A stretch of DNA of 64,000 nucleotides from Mactromeris polynyma (lineage: Eukaryota; Mollusca; Bivalvia; Venerida; Mactridae): the NCBI GenBank assembly GCA_032209605.1, contig JASFXZ010000009.1, positions 17,099,553 to 17,163,552 on the forward strand, in the 5' to 3' direction. Positions within the stretch are counted from its first letter, which is position 1. Each line of letters opens with the position of its first letter. A program made the position numbers and the translations under genes. Below, piece after piece: positions 23,241 to 36,199 of this stretch. The notes under the pieces were generated by a model. The model saw only the letters and a program-made list of their open reading frames with translations, was not told the DNA's origin and did not search any database.

Positions 23241-23345
23241 GCAGTTGAACGATTTAAGATTTGTTAACAAAAGTAAGGTATCTGAGCGCTTATTGGTTTG
23301 TCATTTGACTAGTCGTCTATTGCTTACACAAGTCGCGTTCCCCTA

Positions 23346-23718
23346 GCTCGTTTGATATTGTTGTGTCCCATCCATGAGTGTACCTCCTGATTCATTTAAT
23401 CTTGTTTTGTCCCCTGGATGCGTGTACCTCCTGATTAATTTGATACTGTTTTGTCCCCTGCATGTATGTGCCTCCTGCTTCGTTTGATATTGTTGTGTCC
23501 CCTGCATGCGTGTACCTCCTGATTCGTTTGATATTGTTGTGTCCCCTGCATGCGTGTACCTCCTTATTCATTTGATACTGTTTTGTCCCCTGCATGCGTG
23601 TACCTCCTGATTCGTTTGATATTGTTGTGTCCCCTGCATTCGGGTACCTCCTTATTCATTTGATACTGTTTTGTCCCCTGCATGCGTGTACCTCCTGATT
23701 CGTTTGATATTGTTTATC
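23346..23718. repeat. 44-bp minisatellite, about 8 copies
   Basis: Tandem units of TTTGATATTGTTGTGTCCCC followed by TGCATGCGTGTACCTCCTGATTCG. ATTGTTGTG and ACTGTTTTG subtypes tend to alternate, suggesting a higher-order 88-bp unit. No gene. Confidence 0.92.
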
Positions 23719-26329
23719 CCCTTTTGTTTGTCTAGATGTTTCTGAGAAAGTTCCGATTTGTGAATGTGGCCTTCTATACTCGGCTGTTTTCACTTTAGTC
23801 GTAGTTAAGGTGAAATACAATTTAATACGTGGATATGAAATGTTTCAAATTGGAGATTTAATGTTTTGTTAACATGCCAAGATCTGAAGGCACAATAACA
23901 TAGACAAACCTCATTGGTCGGATCAGTTCATATCAAATTGTAGGTTAGTTCAATGATATGATCATAATCATCTTGACGCTTGCTCGGTTTCTGAAAAAGA
24001 ACATATAAATATATAAATGCAGAGATACAAACCGTGTTTTTGTTTAATAGCTTTACGATACGCGTAAGAATCTCAACGCAAACTACCCGGGTTTGAATCC
24101 CTATATTCACTGTTTGCTTATTGACCGAGACTACATGTATAATGATTCCCCATTTTAAAGAAAGTGGAACAGTCGGATAAATTGCATGAGTAAATATGAT
24201 TGTGCCAACAGACGTTGGCCCTACTAAATCTAAGTAATATCGTTGCGGTTGTTTGCACAAATGGTGAGAATTTTCCTGCACGTATGAGAGATGATGCACG
24301 TATCTAGTTTCAGGAGCCGTCTTGTACTACACCCCTACATTGAAAACGGCGAACGGAGGATAATGAACTAATTACATGATGTGTAAAACCATACACAAGT
24401 GTCGTCAGTCTAACATGTGTTTATCCGACTCGATGTAAGGTCAGAAACCAGGGCAACTGAAGATAAGTTGTTGTGAAGAAAACAAGGCAATATGCAAACA
24501 TAAAAGACTCACGTGAGTGTGTTTGAAATGACGGAAAGTAACAATGCAAGTGGCACAGTGCTTGGCATGACCGGCTGATTGATCAAGACCTCTTCTGACA
24601 ACCGTGTACCTGTCTTAAGACCAAATTGGTGCGAACTTAGAGTGATAACTCCGCCCCCGCTTTCATACCACGGCCCTATCAATTGGCGATATGGGACGCA
24701 ATGCATGTAAAGCAGGCTGACATTGATTGTGTGTTTGGGGTCTTATCATTTTATAGGGTAACAAGTTGGCTATCTCTAGCCCCCGCCAATTTGTGGAATT
24801 GACTAAGCTGGTAGAATCTAACATACATTGTATTACTACACACACCACACTGATCGTTTACACATGTACTTCTCTTATGTCTTCTTTTTGGTCCATGCTT
24901 TGTCATTCGTTCAGTATCATGCATTGTTTGGGTGTTTGTCGGGTAGGTGTGTTTCAAAGTACAAACGGTTGGTTGCAGTTTTGCAAGTTTGATGCTCAAC
25001 TTGGGATTTGGTTGGTTCAAATCGATGTCGTTCAAATTGCTAGAGCCATCTTCATACGTCCTGCGCGGAAACCAGGCGTTGTGAACCAATATTAAATCAC
25101 ACATTGGACCTTTTATGTGCATGAAATACAGTTTGTGTAACTTAAGTAAGTAAAACCATTTTGAGGATATATATTTGGAAAATTGAATATTGCGGTTAGT
25201 ATTCGTTGAAATTTCAAGAAGTGTACTTCTTTACTTCAGTGGCTATTAATTGATGTGATTATTGAAAGCCAAATTAAACCGTTATTAATTAGCGAAATAT
25301 CAACCTAATTCTTGGAAAGTATAAGTAAGTAAAATACATGTATTTTCTTTTATTTTTTACATACAATATTAAAATATCATGATTCTTCAGATATAGCAGT
25401 ATTCGTAAAACATATAAAATTATTATTTATTAAGATAAATGTTACATAATATTGAGCTGTACGAACCTACTATTTAACATGTTGCATCATTATAACAACA
25501 ACAACGCGACCAGACAAGGGGACCTTTTACACATTCTCTCTGTTTGGAATTTATTCTTAACTTTTGTTATTTTACTTTTTTATTTTCTGTATTCTTTAGT
25601 ATTCAATTATTCGCATTCAACATGGTTAATTAGTTTTAAAGCTGTAAATGACTCTGTGATAATTGCTTACCTTTATGTTTTTTTATTATTATAAAGTTTC
25701 CATTTTCCCCTTATAGGATTGTTTGGACTGATATAATGTCCATGTTCATTTTCTCCTTTCTGTCCATCACCAACTTATTTTCTAAGCTTGTCCTGTTATG
25801 GATTCCATATCCTATAATCAGTCAGACAATTGCTTACCGCCCCACTCTCATACATGTTTGCACTAGCACACCTCTCAACTCCTTATGTATCGTACGGTGA
25901 TGTTTCTCTGTGTGGGGAGGTATTGTCTCGCGCAAATGGCGTTCCCTGTAACAACTTAATCCTTCCTTTAATCAATAATGCAATATGAATAGTAGGTTCA
26001 TAGTTAAATTTCCTTTTGGACCATGATTTGCACATTGGTTACAATTGAATGTTTTAACACTATGTACAAAATTGAACCTTAATTAAAAAAATGCGTTTTA
26101 GTGGCATTAATTATTTTCGTTCATACTTTAACGAATCGATGTCCATATAAAATAGTGAGATTTGAAATTTGCGACAATATCGAATTTCTAAAAAATGTAT
26201 GAAGTGAAAACATCGAAAAGGTGGTTATTTAAATCTTCTACTCTTAATATACATTAACGTCACCTTATTATTGCGTGTCTATGAGATAAACGTAATATTA
26301 TCGTCTACGGATAAATATATCACCGGTGA
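23719..26329. other. Intergenic DNA, no supported gene
   Basis: AT-rich with several weak open frames. The longest overlap each other antisense at 24751-25122 and lack family motifs or plausible splice junctions. CCCGGGTTTGAATCCC near 24088 resembles a tRNA B box but no tRNA fold accompanies it. I see nothing further. Confidence 0.4.
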
Positions 26330-27250
26330 GGCGTTGGCAGTAACAGTCGGTAGTGCGAATTGGTAGCAGTAGTAGCAGTAACAGCAGTAACAGTCGGTAG
26401 TGCAAATTGGTAGCAGTAGTAGCAGTAGTAGCAGTAACAGTCGGTAGTGCAAATTGGTAGCAGTAGTAGGAGTAACAGCAGTAACAATCGGTAGTGCAAA
26501 TTGGTAGCAGTAGTAGCAGTAACAGCAGTTACAGCCGGTAGTGCAAATTGGTAGCAGTAGTAGCAGTAACAGCAGTAACAGCCGGTAGTGCAAATTGGTA
26601 GCAGTAGTAGCAGTAACAGCAGTAACAGTCGGTAGTGCAAATTGGTAGCAGTAGTAGCAGTAACAGCAGTAACAGCCGGTAGTGCAAATTGGTAGCAGTA
26701 GTAGCAGTAACAGCAGTAATAGCCGGTAGTGCAAATTAGTAGCAGTTGTAGCAGTAACAGCAGTTACAGCCGGTAGTGCAAATTGGTAGCAGTAGTAGCA
26801 GTAACAGCAGTAACAGACGGTAGTGCAAATCTGTAGCAGTAGTAGCAGTAGTAGCAGTAACAGCAGTAACAGCCGGTAGTGCAAATTGGTAGCAGTAGTA
26901 GCAGTAACAGCAGTTACAGCCGGTAGTGCAAATTGGTAGCAGTAGTAGCAGTAACAGCAGTAACAGACGGTAGTGCAAATTGGTAGCAGTAGTAGCAGTA
27001 ACAGCAGTAACAGCCGGTAGTGCAAATTGGTAGCAGTAGTAGCAGTAACAGCAGTAACAGTCGGTAGTGCAAATTGGTAGCAGTAACAGCAGTAACAGTC
27101 GGTAGTGCAAATTGGTAGCAGTAGTAGCAGTAACAGCAGTTACAGCCGGTAGTGCAAATTGGTAGCAGTAGTAGCAGTAACAGCAGAAACAGACGGTAGT
27201 GCAAATTGGTAGCAGTAGTAGCAGTAACAGCAGTAACAGCCGGTAGTGCT
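26330..27250. repeat. 47-bp compound minisatellite, about 19 copies
   Basis: Units of about 47 bp consist of CGGTAGTGCAAATTGGTAGC followed by a CAG/TAG/CAA triplet tract (AGTAGTAGCAGTAACAGCAG). Some units gain or lose whole triplets or a triplet-tract block. Because the unit is 3n-1, the minus strand stays open while cycling through poly-Leu, Cys/Tyr and Ala/Thr/Val readings, which produces several spurious 100-250 codon frames. Confidence 0.95.
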
Positions 27251-27800
27251 GAAAAACAGCAGTAGGTCTGATATAAAATTGAAGAGAATGTTAATTTCGG
27301 TTATAGAATTATGTCATGTGGCGGTTTAGTATTCGCCACCGACCTTTTTCAACTGAAATTCAAAGGGAACGAAGTGCACATCTGGTCCCAGTGCAATCTT
27401 TTGTTCTCTATCATACATTAACAATTGTGTGTGCAATTCATATAGTAATCGACAATCTATGTTTCTATCATACATTTTTTTCTTAACAACGTGTACCAAT
27501 ATATATGAGCCGTGGCCTTAACACCCATTCAAATAAATCTATATAATATTTTCAATTATTGTTGTTTATTACTTATTTCCTCTTGTACTGTTGTTTAAGC
27601 GCTTCAAGCTTGAACGGTTTACAAGGGAATAAGTCTTGTACGTTGCAAGACGACGGTCCGGGTTTTAACTAACCCCTTCCTTTCCGACATTTTGTCTCGA
27701 GCATGTATGTTGACACATCACAGAAACAATCTACAAGGTTTGTTCCCGAGTCCGACCGTCTACGGCTGTGGCGATGTGATCAAATCTTATGTTAATGGTT
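27251..27800. other. Intergenic DNA
   Basis: AT-rich then mixed composition. No exon, RNA gene or mobile-element boundary seen. Confidence 0.4.
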
Positions 27801-28839
27801 AAGCCCGCTTTCCACCTTCACGACCTTGCTCACGACCTACGCCGACGTTGGACAGTTTCTAAGATCGGCATTAGTTGTGGCGATTATGCAAAGTTCACAA
27901 ATAAACACGACATACCCCGACTGTGTCAAGACCTTTCCACGACAGTCGTACAACCAACGTCGAAAGTCGTACGACTTTGCTACGATCCATCAGGATGGTC
28001 GTGGTGGATATCGTAACATGGTTGTACGACGCCACTACGACGTGTCACGATCAATCAAGACTATTTTACGATCTATCACGGTCTATTACGACTTCCTACG
28101 ACTTGCTACGATGTTATCCCCGACCACGTTACGACCTACCTACGACCTACCAGGACCAATTTTGGTAAAATATATAAATATAGGTTCAGCTGAAAAAGAC
28201 TCTCAAACATGGCGAACAACTCATTGATGATCCATATTCGAGGAAACCTCTTTAGGTGGTGCTTCCAGGGATGCCTGGTGCTGCCCTTGTGGTGACTCCA
28301 TGTTTTGGAGAGGAGGGGATGTGTTACGCTTCGTGACCCTCTTCTTAAGTAGCATGGTGCAAAGGGAAAGCTGCTTTCACTTTTGCGCAATCACGCCAGA
28401 TCACGTGATTCACTCATTTCCACCACGTGAACATAGATCGTGGGGGGTCTTGGTGCGATCGCAGCGCAGTCTTGTTAAGATCGGGAACATGTCTTGACGG
28501 GTCGTAGCGAGGTCGTAGCGAGGTCGTGGAATGGTCTTGGTGGGGTCGCAGGTGCTCGACGAAGATCGTGGGGGAAATTTCCCACGCGGTCCTTCACGAC
28601 TTCGCTACGACCTATCCCGACCTCTAAACGACCTCACCACCACCAACCCAACGACGCCACGTACATACATGTTCAAAAATTTGGCCCCGACCAAAGGTCC
28701 GACACCGCTACGACCCACCCCGACGTTTCCCGAGTGAAGGGGATCAATCCCGATCACCTCCTCGATCATTCCAAGACGCTCTACGATCTGCAGGTCGGCG
28801 TCGGTCGGGGAGGAGATCGTGAAGGTGGGAAGGGGGCTT
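27801..28839. mobile_element. TIR element of about 1.04 kb filled with ACGAC-type motifs
   Basis: The ends are inverted 23-mers matching at 21 positions: left AAGCCCGCTTTCCACCTTCA, right (inverted) AAGCCCCCTTCCCACCTTCA, both continuing CGA. The interior is far more GC-rich than its surroundings and dominated by degenerate, roughly 10-12 bp spaced TACGAC/CGACCT words: mostly ACGACC-oriented in 27820-28160, and mixed GGTCGT then CGACCT in 28440-28800. The centre (28160-28390) is unrelated. There is no transposase frame, so it would be non-autonomous. No secure target duplication was found, hence boundaries are provisional. Confidence 0.55.
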
Positions 28840-29149
28840 TACTCGCGTTTAACTGCTCGAAGTTGTTGATAGGGTTTTAATCAAGCAACACTAAACCTAA
28901 CTATTTATTTTATTTTAGCATATTTTTTCTGTTATTTTATTTAAATATACCAAGAACTGGTCCAGAAGATTCTTTTTTTTCAACTGTCTGTCTGATGTCG
29001 GGAATATATGTCAGGTGACACACAGTTATATTCTTTTTAATGTGTATATGGCAGTTTGAGGAAACACATGTTTCGTTAAATTAGAACAGATGATGATGAT
29101 GATGACTTTCAATAGGACAAGACATTAAATAGCTATATGCGTCTTTACC

Positions 29150-29245
29150 ATGCCTTTTCGCCGCATATAGTTCGCCTCGTCACGAACTATATGCGGTGAC
29201 GCATTTAGTTCGTGCGCGAACTATATGCGACACAGCCTATATGTG
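29150..29245. repeat. Short inverted repeat cluster (GCATATAGTTCG)
   Basis: CCGCATATAGTTCG at 29161 is followed by its inverse CGAACTATATGCGG and then by GCATTTAGTTCG/CGAACTATATGCG. Two nested 13-14 bp hairpins result. No protein or RNA role is evident. Confidence 0.6.
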
Positions 29246-29715
29246 GCACTACAAACGTATACACATTTTATCAGGTGTAGACATTTACAAAGCAAACTTC
29301 AAAGTCGGGTATATATCAGACTAATTTCGTGGTATTGTCGACTCTACCGATACGAGGAATTAACTATCAGTTGGCACAGAACGTAATAATTGTATTATAA
29401 TCGCGTAGTTTCTTTGTCATAAAAATTTGCGACATTCGCGAGTTAACACAATTACGTGTCGATCATTGTTAATATCATTATATAATAAAACAATGAATAT
29501 CTAGGTATCAGTATAGATATGTCCAAGGGAGAGCAATCCATGCACACATGTAGTGGTGAATTGCAAAATTCTTCTTAGTTAACTCATCTGAGAATGATAA
29601 CCATTAAAATACCTACTACGACATATAACAAGTTTCTTATTATCATTAAATTGATACAGATCTTGTCTGTGAGTAATGCCTTTCCACATAAAACCGTGAA
29701 TTTGCATATATAGAG

Positions 29716-30048
29716 GATCTTACATGAGTGCTTATTTGTTATTGTTTTTATGAAACGAGTCGACTGAAATAATATGACGCGAGGCTTTCCCGAGCGTCAT
29801 ATTCGTTTCAGTCGACGAGTTTCATAAACACAATATCAAATAAGCACGAATGTAATATTCTATTTATCACATAACACCATAAATAGATTGTTTTCAATCT
29901 TTAAATAGACAGATCTTTCTTCGTCCTCATATACACAGTGACACTTCGGTCACCGATCTGTCTATTTAAAGATTGAAAACAATCTATTTATGGTGTTATG
30001 TAATAAATAGAATCTTACATTCGTGCTTATTTGATATTGTAAGTGTTA
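29716..30048. mobile_element. Double fold-back element (two adjoining hairpins)
   Basis: Hairpin 1 pairs about 29718-29780 with 29794-29858 around the loop GAGGCTTTCCC. Hairpin 2 pairs about 29829-29915 with 29956-30046, for example ACCATAAATAGATTGTTTTC with its exact inverse. The end word (CTTACAT.CGTGCTTATTTG) occurs three times: left end, junction and right end. This suggests two insertions of one fold-back family or a rearranged MITE. It is non-coding. Confidence 0.75.
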
Positions 30049-32658
30049 TAAGTGCCTTGTTGCTAATTTTGATAGGGGCTACTTTTTACACACGTGCTGT
30101 GATTCGGCTATTTATGTAACTAGTTACGTATGATATTTATGTCACTGCTTTATGCCACTCATTGAGTGCAAGTTATGTGATAAAATTCAACAATTAAAAT
30201 ACGTCCTGTAATATTTTAAGGACTACAATAAGAACATAACGACGAAAGTATCAATACATACACTATCTCTACATTGCCTATACAGTATACTACGATATAC
30301 AAGTCACATGGGATCCATGTTCCACACAGTTCAAGCATAACGTTGTTACTTGTTATATGTGTTGTATAATATTCAACAATATGTTTTCAACATGTTTTCA
30401 ACATGTTTTCAACAGAACACATTAAGTTATGTAATCAAATAATGTTCTCCTTCATCGCCTCACAATGAAGGATAGATAGATATGTATTCAACATAATGTA
30501 AGTGATGAAAATTGTTTTGATCGCGTGTATATTGTTAGTAGATCATCAAAGCCTGCTAGCATACATAAACAAGGAGACAGTGAGCTTGGTGCAGAAGTAG
30601 GATAGTACATCTTCAGAAGACATTTAATTAGTTGATGGTCGTTACGTACGTTTAAGATAACCCCTAAAATCCCCATATGGAAATTTCTAGTTTTGAACCG
30701 TTCTGAAGAATACATTGATACTTTTTTCGTTAATATAAGTTGTTTTATTAGAGACGTCGAAATGGGGCGTTTTGATACAGTATTATTGTACTGATGAGCT
30801 TAACTTCATGACCCATGTGGCATTACTTTGGACAGTATCATTGTTATAGTGACCTTACCAATAACTGTATATTATATTAACTTTACACATCAGTAGTCAA
30901 CTCGTTATCATGGGGTTTTCTTAAATAACATGAATTTTTGAAATTAGGGTTATGAAACTGCATTTTTAGGGGGGTCAGTTTTATTTTTATAAGTGGAGTT
31001 ATGAGTGAGTCTTTTTCCAAGTTTGCAGTTTTGTATTGAATCGCATTTTTGAACGGTACCACTTAGTCTATAGTAGTGTGACAATTTGAGAGGCATACAA
31101 CAATTGGTTCCCGTTTCAAAACACAAAAAAGACTGAAAGCCGGTAACAAGCCAAAAACGTCCACATCTTAAGCACTCGCAACAAAGTAGTTCCAAAGTTC
31201 ACCCAACGAAGTAATACGAGTATCATAAATGATTCAAGACAACGAAATGTTGTAACATTGACGTGCTAAAGTGGTTTGTGAACTAATCAGCTGTTTCCAT
31301 CAAGTTCAAAGGGTTTCAACATGATTTATCTATGCACATCTCATTCTGTGCTTGGAAAATACCCCACCACATCAAGATAACTCATAACCTATGGCAAGCT
31401 AGTGTTATCATAACTTTATGCCTGGGCATGCTGATATAATTTGATGTCATTTCATAATTAAATATCCACAAACGTTACATAGGGGTCTGACATCTTTGTA
31501 TTTCATCATATATTTACAATCGTGACAAAAATTTCACTTGTTTTACAATTCTAGGATTGTACCATTATTACTGACCTTTTTTCTTTATTTCGGTTTGAAA
31601 ATCTAGCATTTCTAGAACAAGTCGGATTGAAGATCTCTTGGAAATTGTTTTACTATTTTTCAACAAATTTTTATTCTTTTTCGCATTTCTGTCTTATGTT
31701 TTTGTTTTATTCCGTGCAAACCATCTGATATATTTACACATACAAAATGTACTTTGATACTATAAAACTGTTTAGTTACAAAACGGAAGTATGCAAAGAG
31801 TTGCCAGACGAGTGGTACCGTCCCACAGCACCTTTTGTGCTTTGATTATTTCTTATAACATGAACAAACATTACATATATCACGAGAAAAGTGTGTATAA
31901 ATCGAGTATGAATCATTGGCAGATAAAGACTATAGTTAACATGAATTGTATATTGGAAAATCGTGAATACAGTGAGTTTGTATCATAAGGCTAGTGAACA
32001 TAATAAATTATCCTCTCAGTAAAGTAGCCTGAAAAATAAAAGATGCACATTTTTCTTAAAATTACAGTATTTGAGCTCGATAACAGCTGTTGTAGTTTAT
32101 GGACAGTAGGCCAAGGACAGTAATAGTTAGAACGTATTGTTTTCTCAGATCTCTATATTGTGGACAAACAAGTAGAAAATGAAATTCAGTTTCTACAGCA
32201 TTCATAACACATTTATATCAGACTCTTAGGTTTCTGGACACATTTCTGTAACGACCTTCTTCTATATTTAAACGATGTGCTGAACATCTAAACCTGGCTA
32301 AAGCAAATCTGTGTTTATCATTTCCAATGCAAGGTAAGTAAAATTCCTTCCTTTTTGAAAGTTTTGTATGTTTCAAATCTGGGCAAATGGTTACATCGGA
32401 GAACCATTGTTGCAAACATTGATCAGATCAACATCTAACAACACTTAGTATTTCTAGATTAGAAACCATTTGAATACCAAACAAATAGGACTTATGCACG
32501 CAAATGACTGCATCTGTCTGTGACCTAACAATGGTTTGAACTTATAAACAAGGTATGTCGTTGCATCGTCGGATACATAACTTTGACTATACCGAATTAG
32601 TCCGACCTCTCAATGGTAGAGCGTTCGTCTAGGGTGAGGAGAACCGTGTTCTTTAATT
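30049..32658. other. Intergenic DNA with degraded repeats
   Basis: No supported gene. It holds a triplicated 13-mer (CATGTTTTCAACA, 30380-30412). Near 31800-31860, GGTACCGTCCCACAGCACCT and TTTGTGCTTTGATTAT recur in diverged form at 39846-39885. At 32605-32660 sequence recalling a tRNA-derived SINE head (CAATGGTAGAGCGTTCGTCT) lacks a matching B box. Confidence 0.4.
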
Positions 32659-33520
32659 CAGACTATTGATGCTGCTACTAAGTACTCCTATTGTTGCTTC
32701 TACTTAGTACGTATATTGTTGCTACTACTAAGTACTTCTATTGTTGCTACTACTAAGTACTTCTATTGTTGCTACTACTAAGTACTTATATTGTTGCTAC
32801 TACTAAGTACTTCTATTGTTGCTACTACTAAGTACTTATATGGATGCTACTACTAAGTACTTCTATTGTTGCTACTACTAAGTACTTCTACTGTTGCTAC
32901 TACTAAGTACTTCTACTGTTGCTACTACTAAGTACTTCTACTGTTGCTCCTACTAAGTACTTCTATTGTTGCTACTACCAAGGACTTCTATTGTTGCTAC
33001 TACTAAGTACTTCTACTGTTGCTACTACTAAGTACTTCTACTGTTGCTACTACTAAGTACTTATATTGTTGCTACTACTAAGTACTTCTACTGTTGCTAC
33101 TACTAAGTACTTCTATTGTTGCTACTACCAAGGACTTCCATTGTTGCTACTACTAAGTACTTCTACTGTTGCTACTACTAAGTACTTCTACTGTTGCTAC
33201 TACTAAGTACTTATATTGTTGCTACTACTAAGTACTTCTATTGTTGCTTCTACTAAGTACTTCTACTGTTGCTACTACTAAGTACTTCTATTGTTACTAC
33301 TACTAAGTACTTCTATTGTTGCCACTACTAAGTACTTCTATTGTTGCTACTACTAAGTACTTCTATTGATGCTACTACTAAGTACTTCTATTGTTGCTAA
33401 CACTTAGTACTTTTATTGTTACTACTACTTAGAATTTCTATTGTTGCTACTACTAAGTACTTCAACTGTTGCTACTACTTAGAATTTATATTGTTGCTAC
33501 TACTGAGTACATCTATTTTC
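32659..33520. repeat. 25-bp minisatellite, about 33 copies
   Basis: Array of GCTACTACTAAGTACTTCTA then TTGTT with TTCTACTG, TTATATTG and CCAAGGAC variants. Runs of variant units repeat as blocks (for example around 32900-33060 and 33080-33230), a sign of multi-unit duplication. It sits well upstream of the exon at 34886. Confidence 0.95.
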
Positions 33521-34885
33521 TGCATCTTTTGTTGCTGCTGCTACTGCTACTTCAATACGTTGCGTCAGATATAGTTAATTTAAAAATATGCTGATCCCAA
33601 TATAAGTTTTAAATGTTACAAATAAACTTACATAATTATGTCAATGAAATTCATATCACGAACTACCGAAAGTTAAGCGTGTTATACGAGCTGTTTAATG
33701 TTGATTTTTCGTCGAAAATATACATGTATTTTTTCCACGAAATTCATGCTTGAGTTGGCGACGATTAATTTCAACAGTGAGATGTAGTAAACACGATGCG
33801 TCTACAACTTTCAATATGGTTGCAGGTCTAAACTTATTATTATACTGTTAGGCTCAAATGCCTGAATATAACAGCGGTCTGATTGTCGTAATATCTAACT
33901 TGGAAATGACTCCTGGGGTATATTAAATTGTATCAGGAATGTTGACTATTTTAGATATTTAACATGTGATTTGGTGTTCACTACTTCTATAAACACTAGA
34001 TATCGAATTGATAAGGATTAAGGAAAGGGTATTCAGAAAAAGAGTGAAAACATAATTTTTACTTGATGAGTATATTTAATGAAGACTTGACAAATCATGT
34101 CAATACTACATATTATAACGCTAGGAACTGCGTAATTGTTTCCTAACACAAAACATGTCACACAAACGATTTTATAAGGATACAAAACAATGTCCTTCTC
34201 AAATTTACGAGACATATTTATATATGCATTGAAGCCTCATGTGCTAGATGTGAACAATAAATCTATACTATACACGTTACCACCGCATGTTAAACAAATA
34301 GAATGAAGGATGTCAATAGAAAATATTGTGATCATATTCCTCTTCTCATTTTTGTACTTGGAGAATTTGTAACTAATTTCTTTTTATCAACAAGTGTATG
34401 CAATTCGGAATTATTCCACAGTAGCAATGTAATCAATAAATGTTATGTGCATACCAACTATGTTACTATTTAATATTTATTAAATTGAGAACTAATGTTA
34501 ACAATATACTGCAATTTTTGTTCAAAGATATAAAATGCAATAGACACATCACTTGATAACGTTTCTTCTTTACTTAAAGGTTGTAAATCGCATTATGAAA
34601 ATAGTTCAAAAATCGAATACTAATTGCTAATTTGTAAAATTACGATACTTATAATCCTTATAGCGATTCACACCTTTTAAAACCAATAGTATTAGTCTTA
34701 TTATGTATCTTGTTCATGTACATGGCCTACTTCCATAATTCTTAGGACCAAAACTTTAAACACTTTAACATTTACTGCGCATATATCTATAAGTTATGTA
34801 TTTCAGAGACATATATCCTAATACATTTGACACATATTTATTATATTATGCTAATGAATGATATACACATGTTGTGATTATCTAG
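33521..34885. other. AT-rich DNA, probably intron of the gene ending at 36433
   Basis: No exon seen. The words AAAGGTTGTAAATCGCATTA (34578) recur as AAAGGTTGTGATTTGCATTT at 39676, a dispersed repeat. It ends at the acceptor TTATCTAG before 34886. Confidence 0.4.
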
Positions 34886-35053
34886 GAGGAGGCCAAGCGA
34901 ACTGTAAAAGTGAAGGGCGAAGACGTAGAAATCAAGGTGGTGACCTTGGAAGAAAACTCGGTAAAAGGTGACTTCATCAGTGTTACTGATGTAGTGGTGA
35001 ACGTGTTCAAGGGAGATGCTTCCCTGTCCTCCACAAATCGATCTAAAGTCAAG
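34886..35053 (+). CDS. Unrecognised protein, penultimate coding exon
   Basis: A 168-base open exon (56 codons, phase 0 at both ends) between TATCTAG and GTCAAG|GTAAATC. It reads EEAKRTVKVKGEDVEIKVVT, then LEENSVKGDFISVTDVVVNV and FKGDASLSSTNRSKVK. Local GC is much higher than in the flanks, and the hydrophobic/polar alternation suggests beta strands. No family recognised; upstream exons are not visible. The next exon in phase is at 36200. What supports the call is composition, splice signals and frame continuity, not homology. Confidence 0.7.
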
Positions 35054-36199
35054 GTAAATCTATTAATTATTACAACATCAGAATTATAGAACAACTTACA
35101 ATATCATAATTGTTTATTAAAATCTTTTTAACTGATTTAGATAAACTTAAGCATTTGTTTCACATGCCACATATTCACATCATGTAAGGCATTTATTGTA
35201 ACTATACGAGCCTCGTTTTGACAAAACCATACTTAATAACACGAGTAAAATGACATAAAAAATGCAGTAAAGTGTTTAAGTGACGTCACATGAGGCGGTC
35301 TGGCATATTTTTCAGTTCAAGTTGTATGTTTGCTCAATATCCAATTGTAAGCTATACAGGATATTCGGCAATAAACCAGCAGAGTTGAGATTTATATTTG
35401 AAGAGCTTTAAAAGGGGGCCCAGGCGTCGTTTATTCTCTTAAAAATATTTATTTATGCAAATAATATCTTTGTACTTATGAGCTAGGTAACTGCTCCGCT
35501 TTTCTAGTATTGTCACAGACAGTTGAGAAAGGTGCAAAATTCGCAATTACATAAAAAGAAAAACAGGATACTGACTAAAGCTTGTTATATGTTTTGATCA
35601 TCACCTGTGACGGTACATTGGATTTCTGTTTGTAAGGAAGGCATGTGTCAAACACCTTTCTTATTAATACTTATTTATACTTACATATTATTATTATGAT
35701 TATTAAACCATCGTTGTATAAAGAATAAATCTTTGGCGTGGTTATATATAATATGTATGGCTGTGGAATTGAAGAGTTAAGGCAATAGTATGTTGCAAAT
35801 GTTTGAAAGCTATATTGTAGGCACTCCTGAGTGAATGTTAAAATATAAAGTGAAAATACTGTCACGATATATTGCATAAATAGTAAATAACAAATAACAT
35901 TAGCAAATCAAGTTGATATCTTCAGTTGATACTGTCAGGATATTGCATAAATAGTAAATAACATTAGCAGATCTAGTTGTTATCTTCAGCTGAAACTCAT
36001 GTATTGATATATTTTTTTTCAAATAATTATAAGTCAATATAATGAAATATTAAAAAATTATGTTTTTGGTGATCAAAATTTATAGTGATTGAAATTGAAA
36101 CATTCAGAATAAACTACATGTACTTGTAATTCAACTCTTGTTCATAATTTAAGGCTACATTTCTTCTACATTTAGCCCATATTTTTATCATTTTTACAG

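Noticed and set aside
23346..23718. Possible CRISPR-like array of regular repeats
   Set aside because: The units are contiguous with no unique spacers, and the host is a eukaryote. The same reasoning excludes the other arrays.
24751..25122. 123-codon minus-strand frame with an overlapping + strand frame
   Set aside because: No recognisable motif or splice context, and both strands are open equally, as in chance frames.
26279..27204. Poly-Leu / Cys-Tyr minus-strand frames up to 248 codons
   Set aside because: Produced by the 47-bp triplet-rich array read in rotating frames.
32605..32660. tRNA-like TCAATGGTAGAGCGTTCGTCT sequence
   Set aside because: Resembles a tRNA D-arm/anticodon region, but the T-arm is degraded. 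Too weak to annotate.
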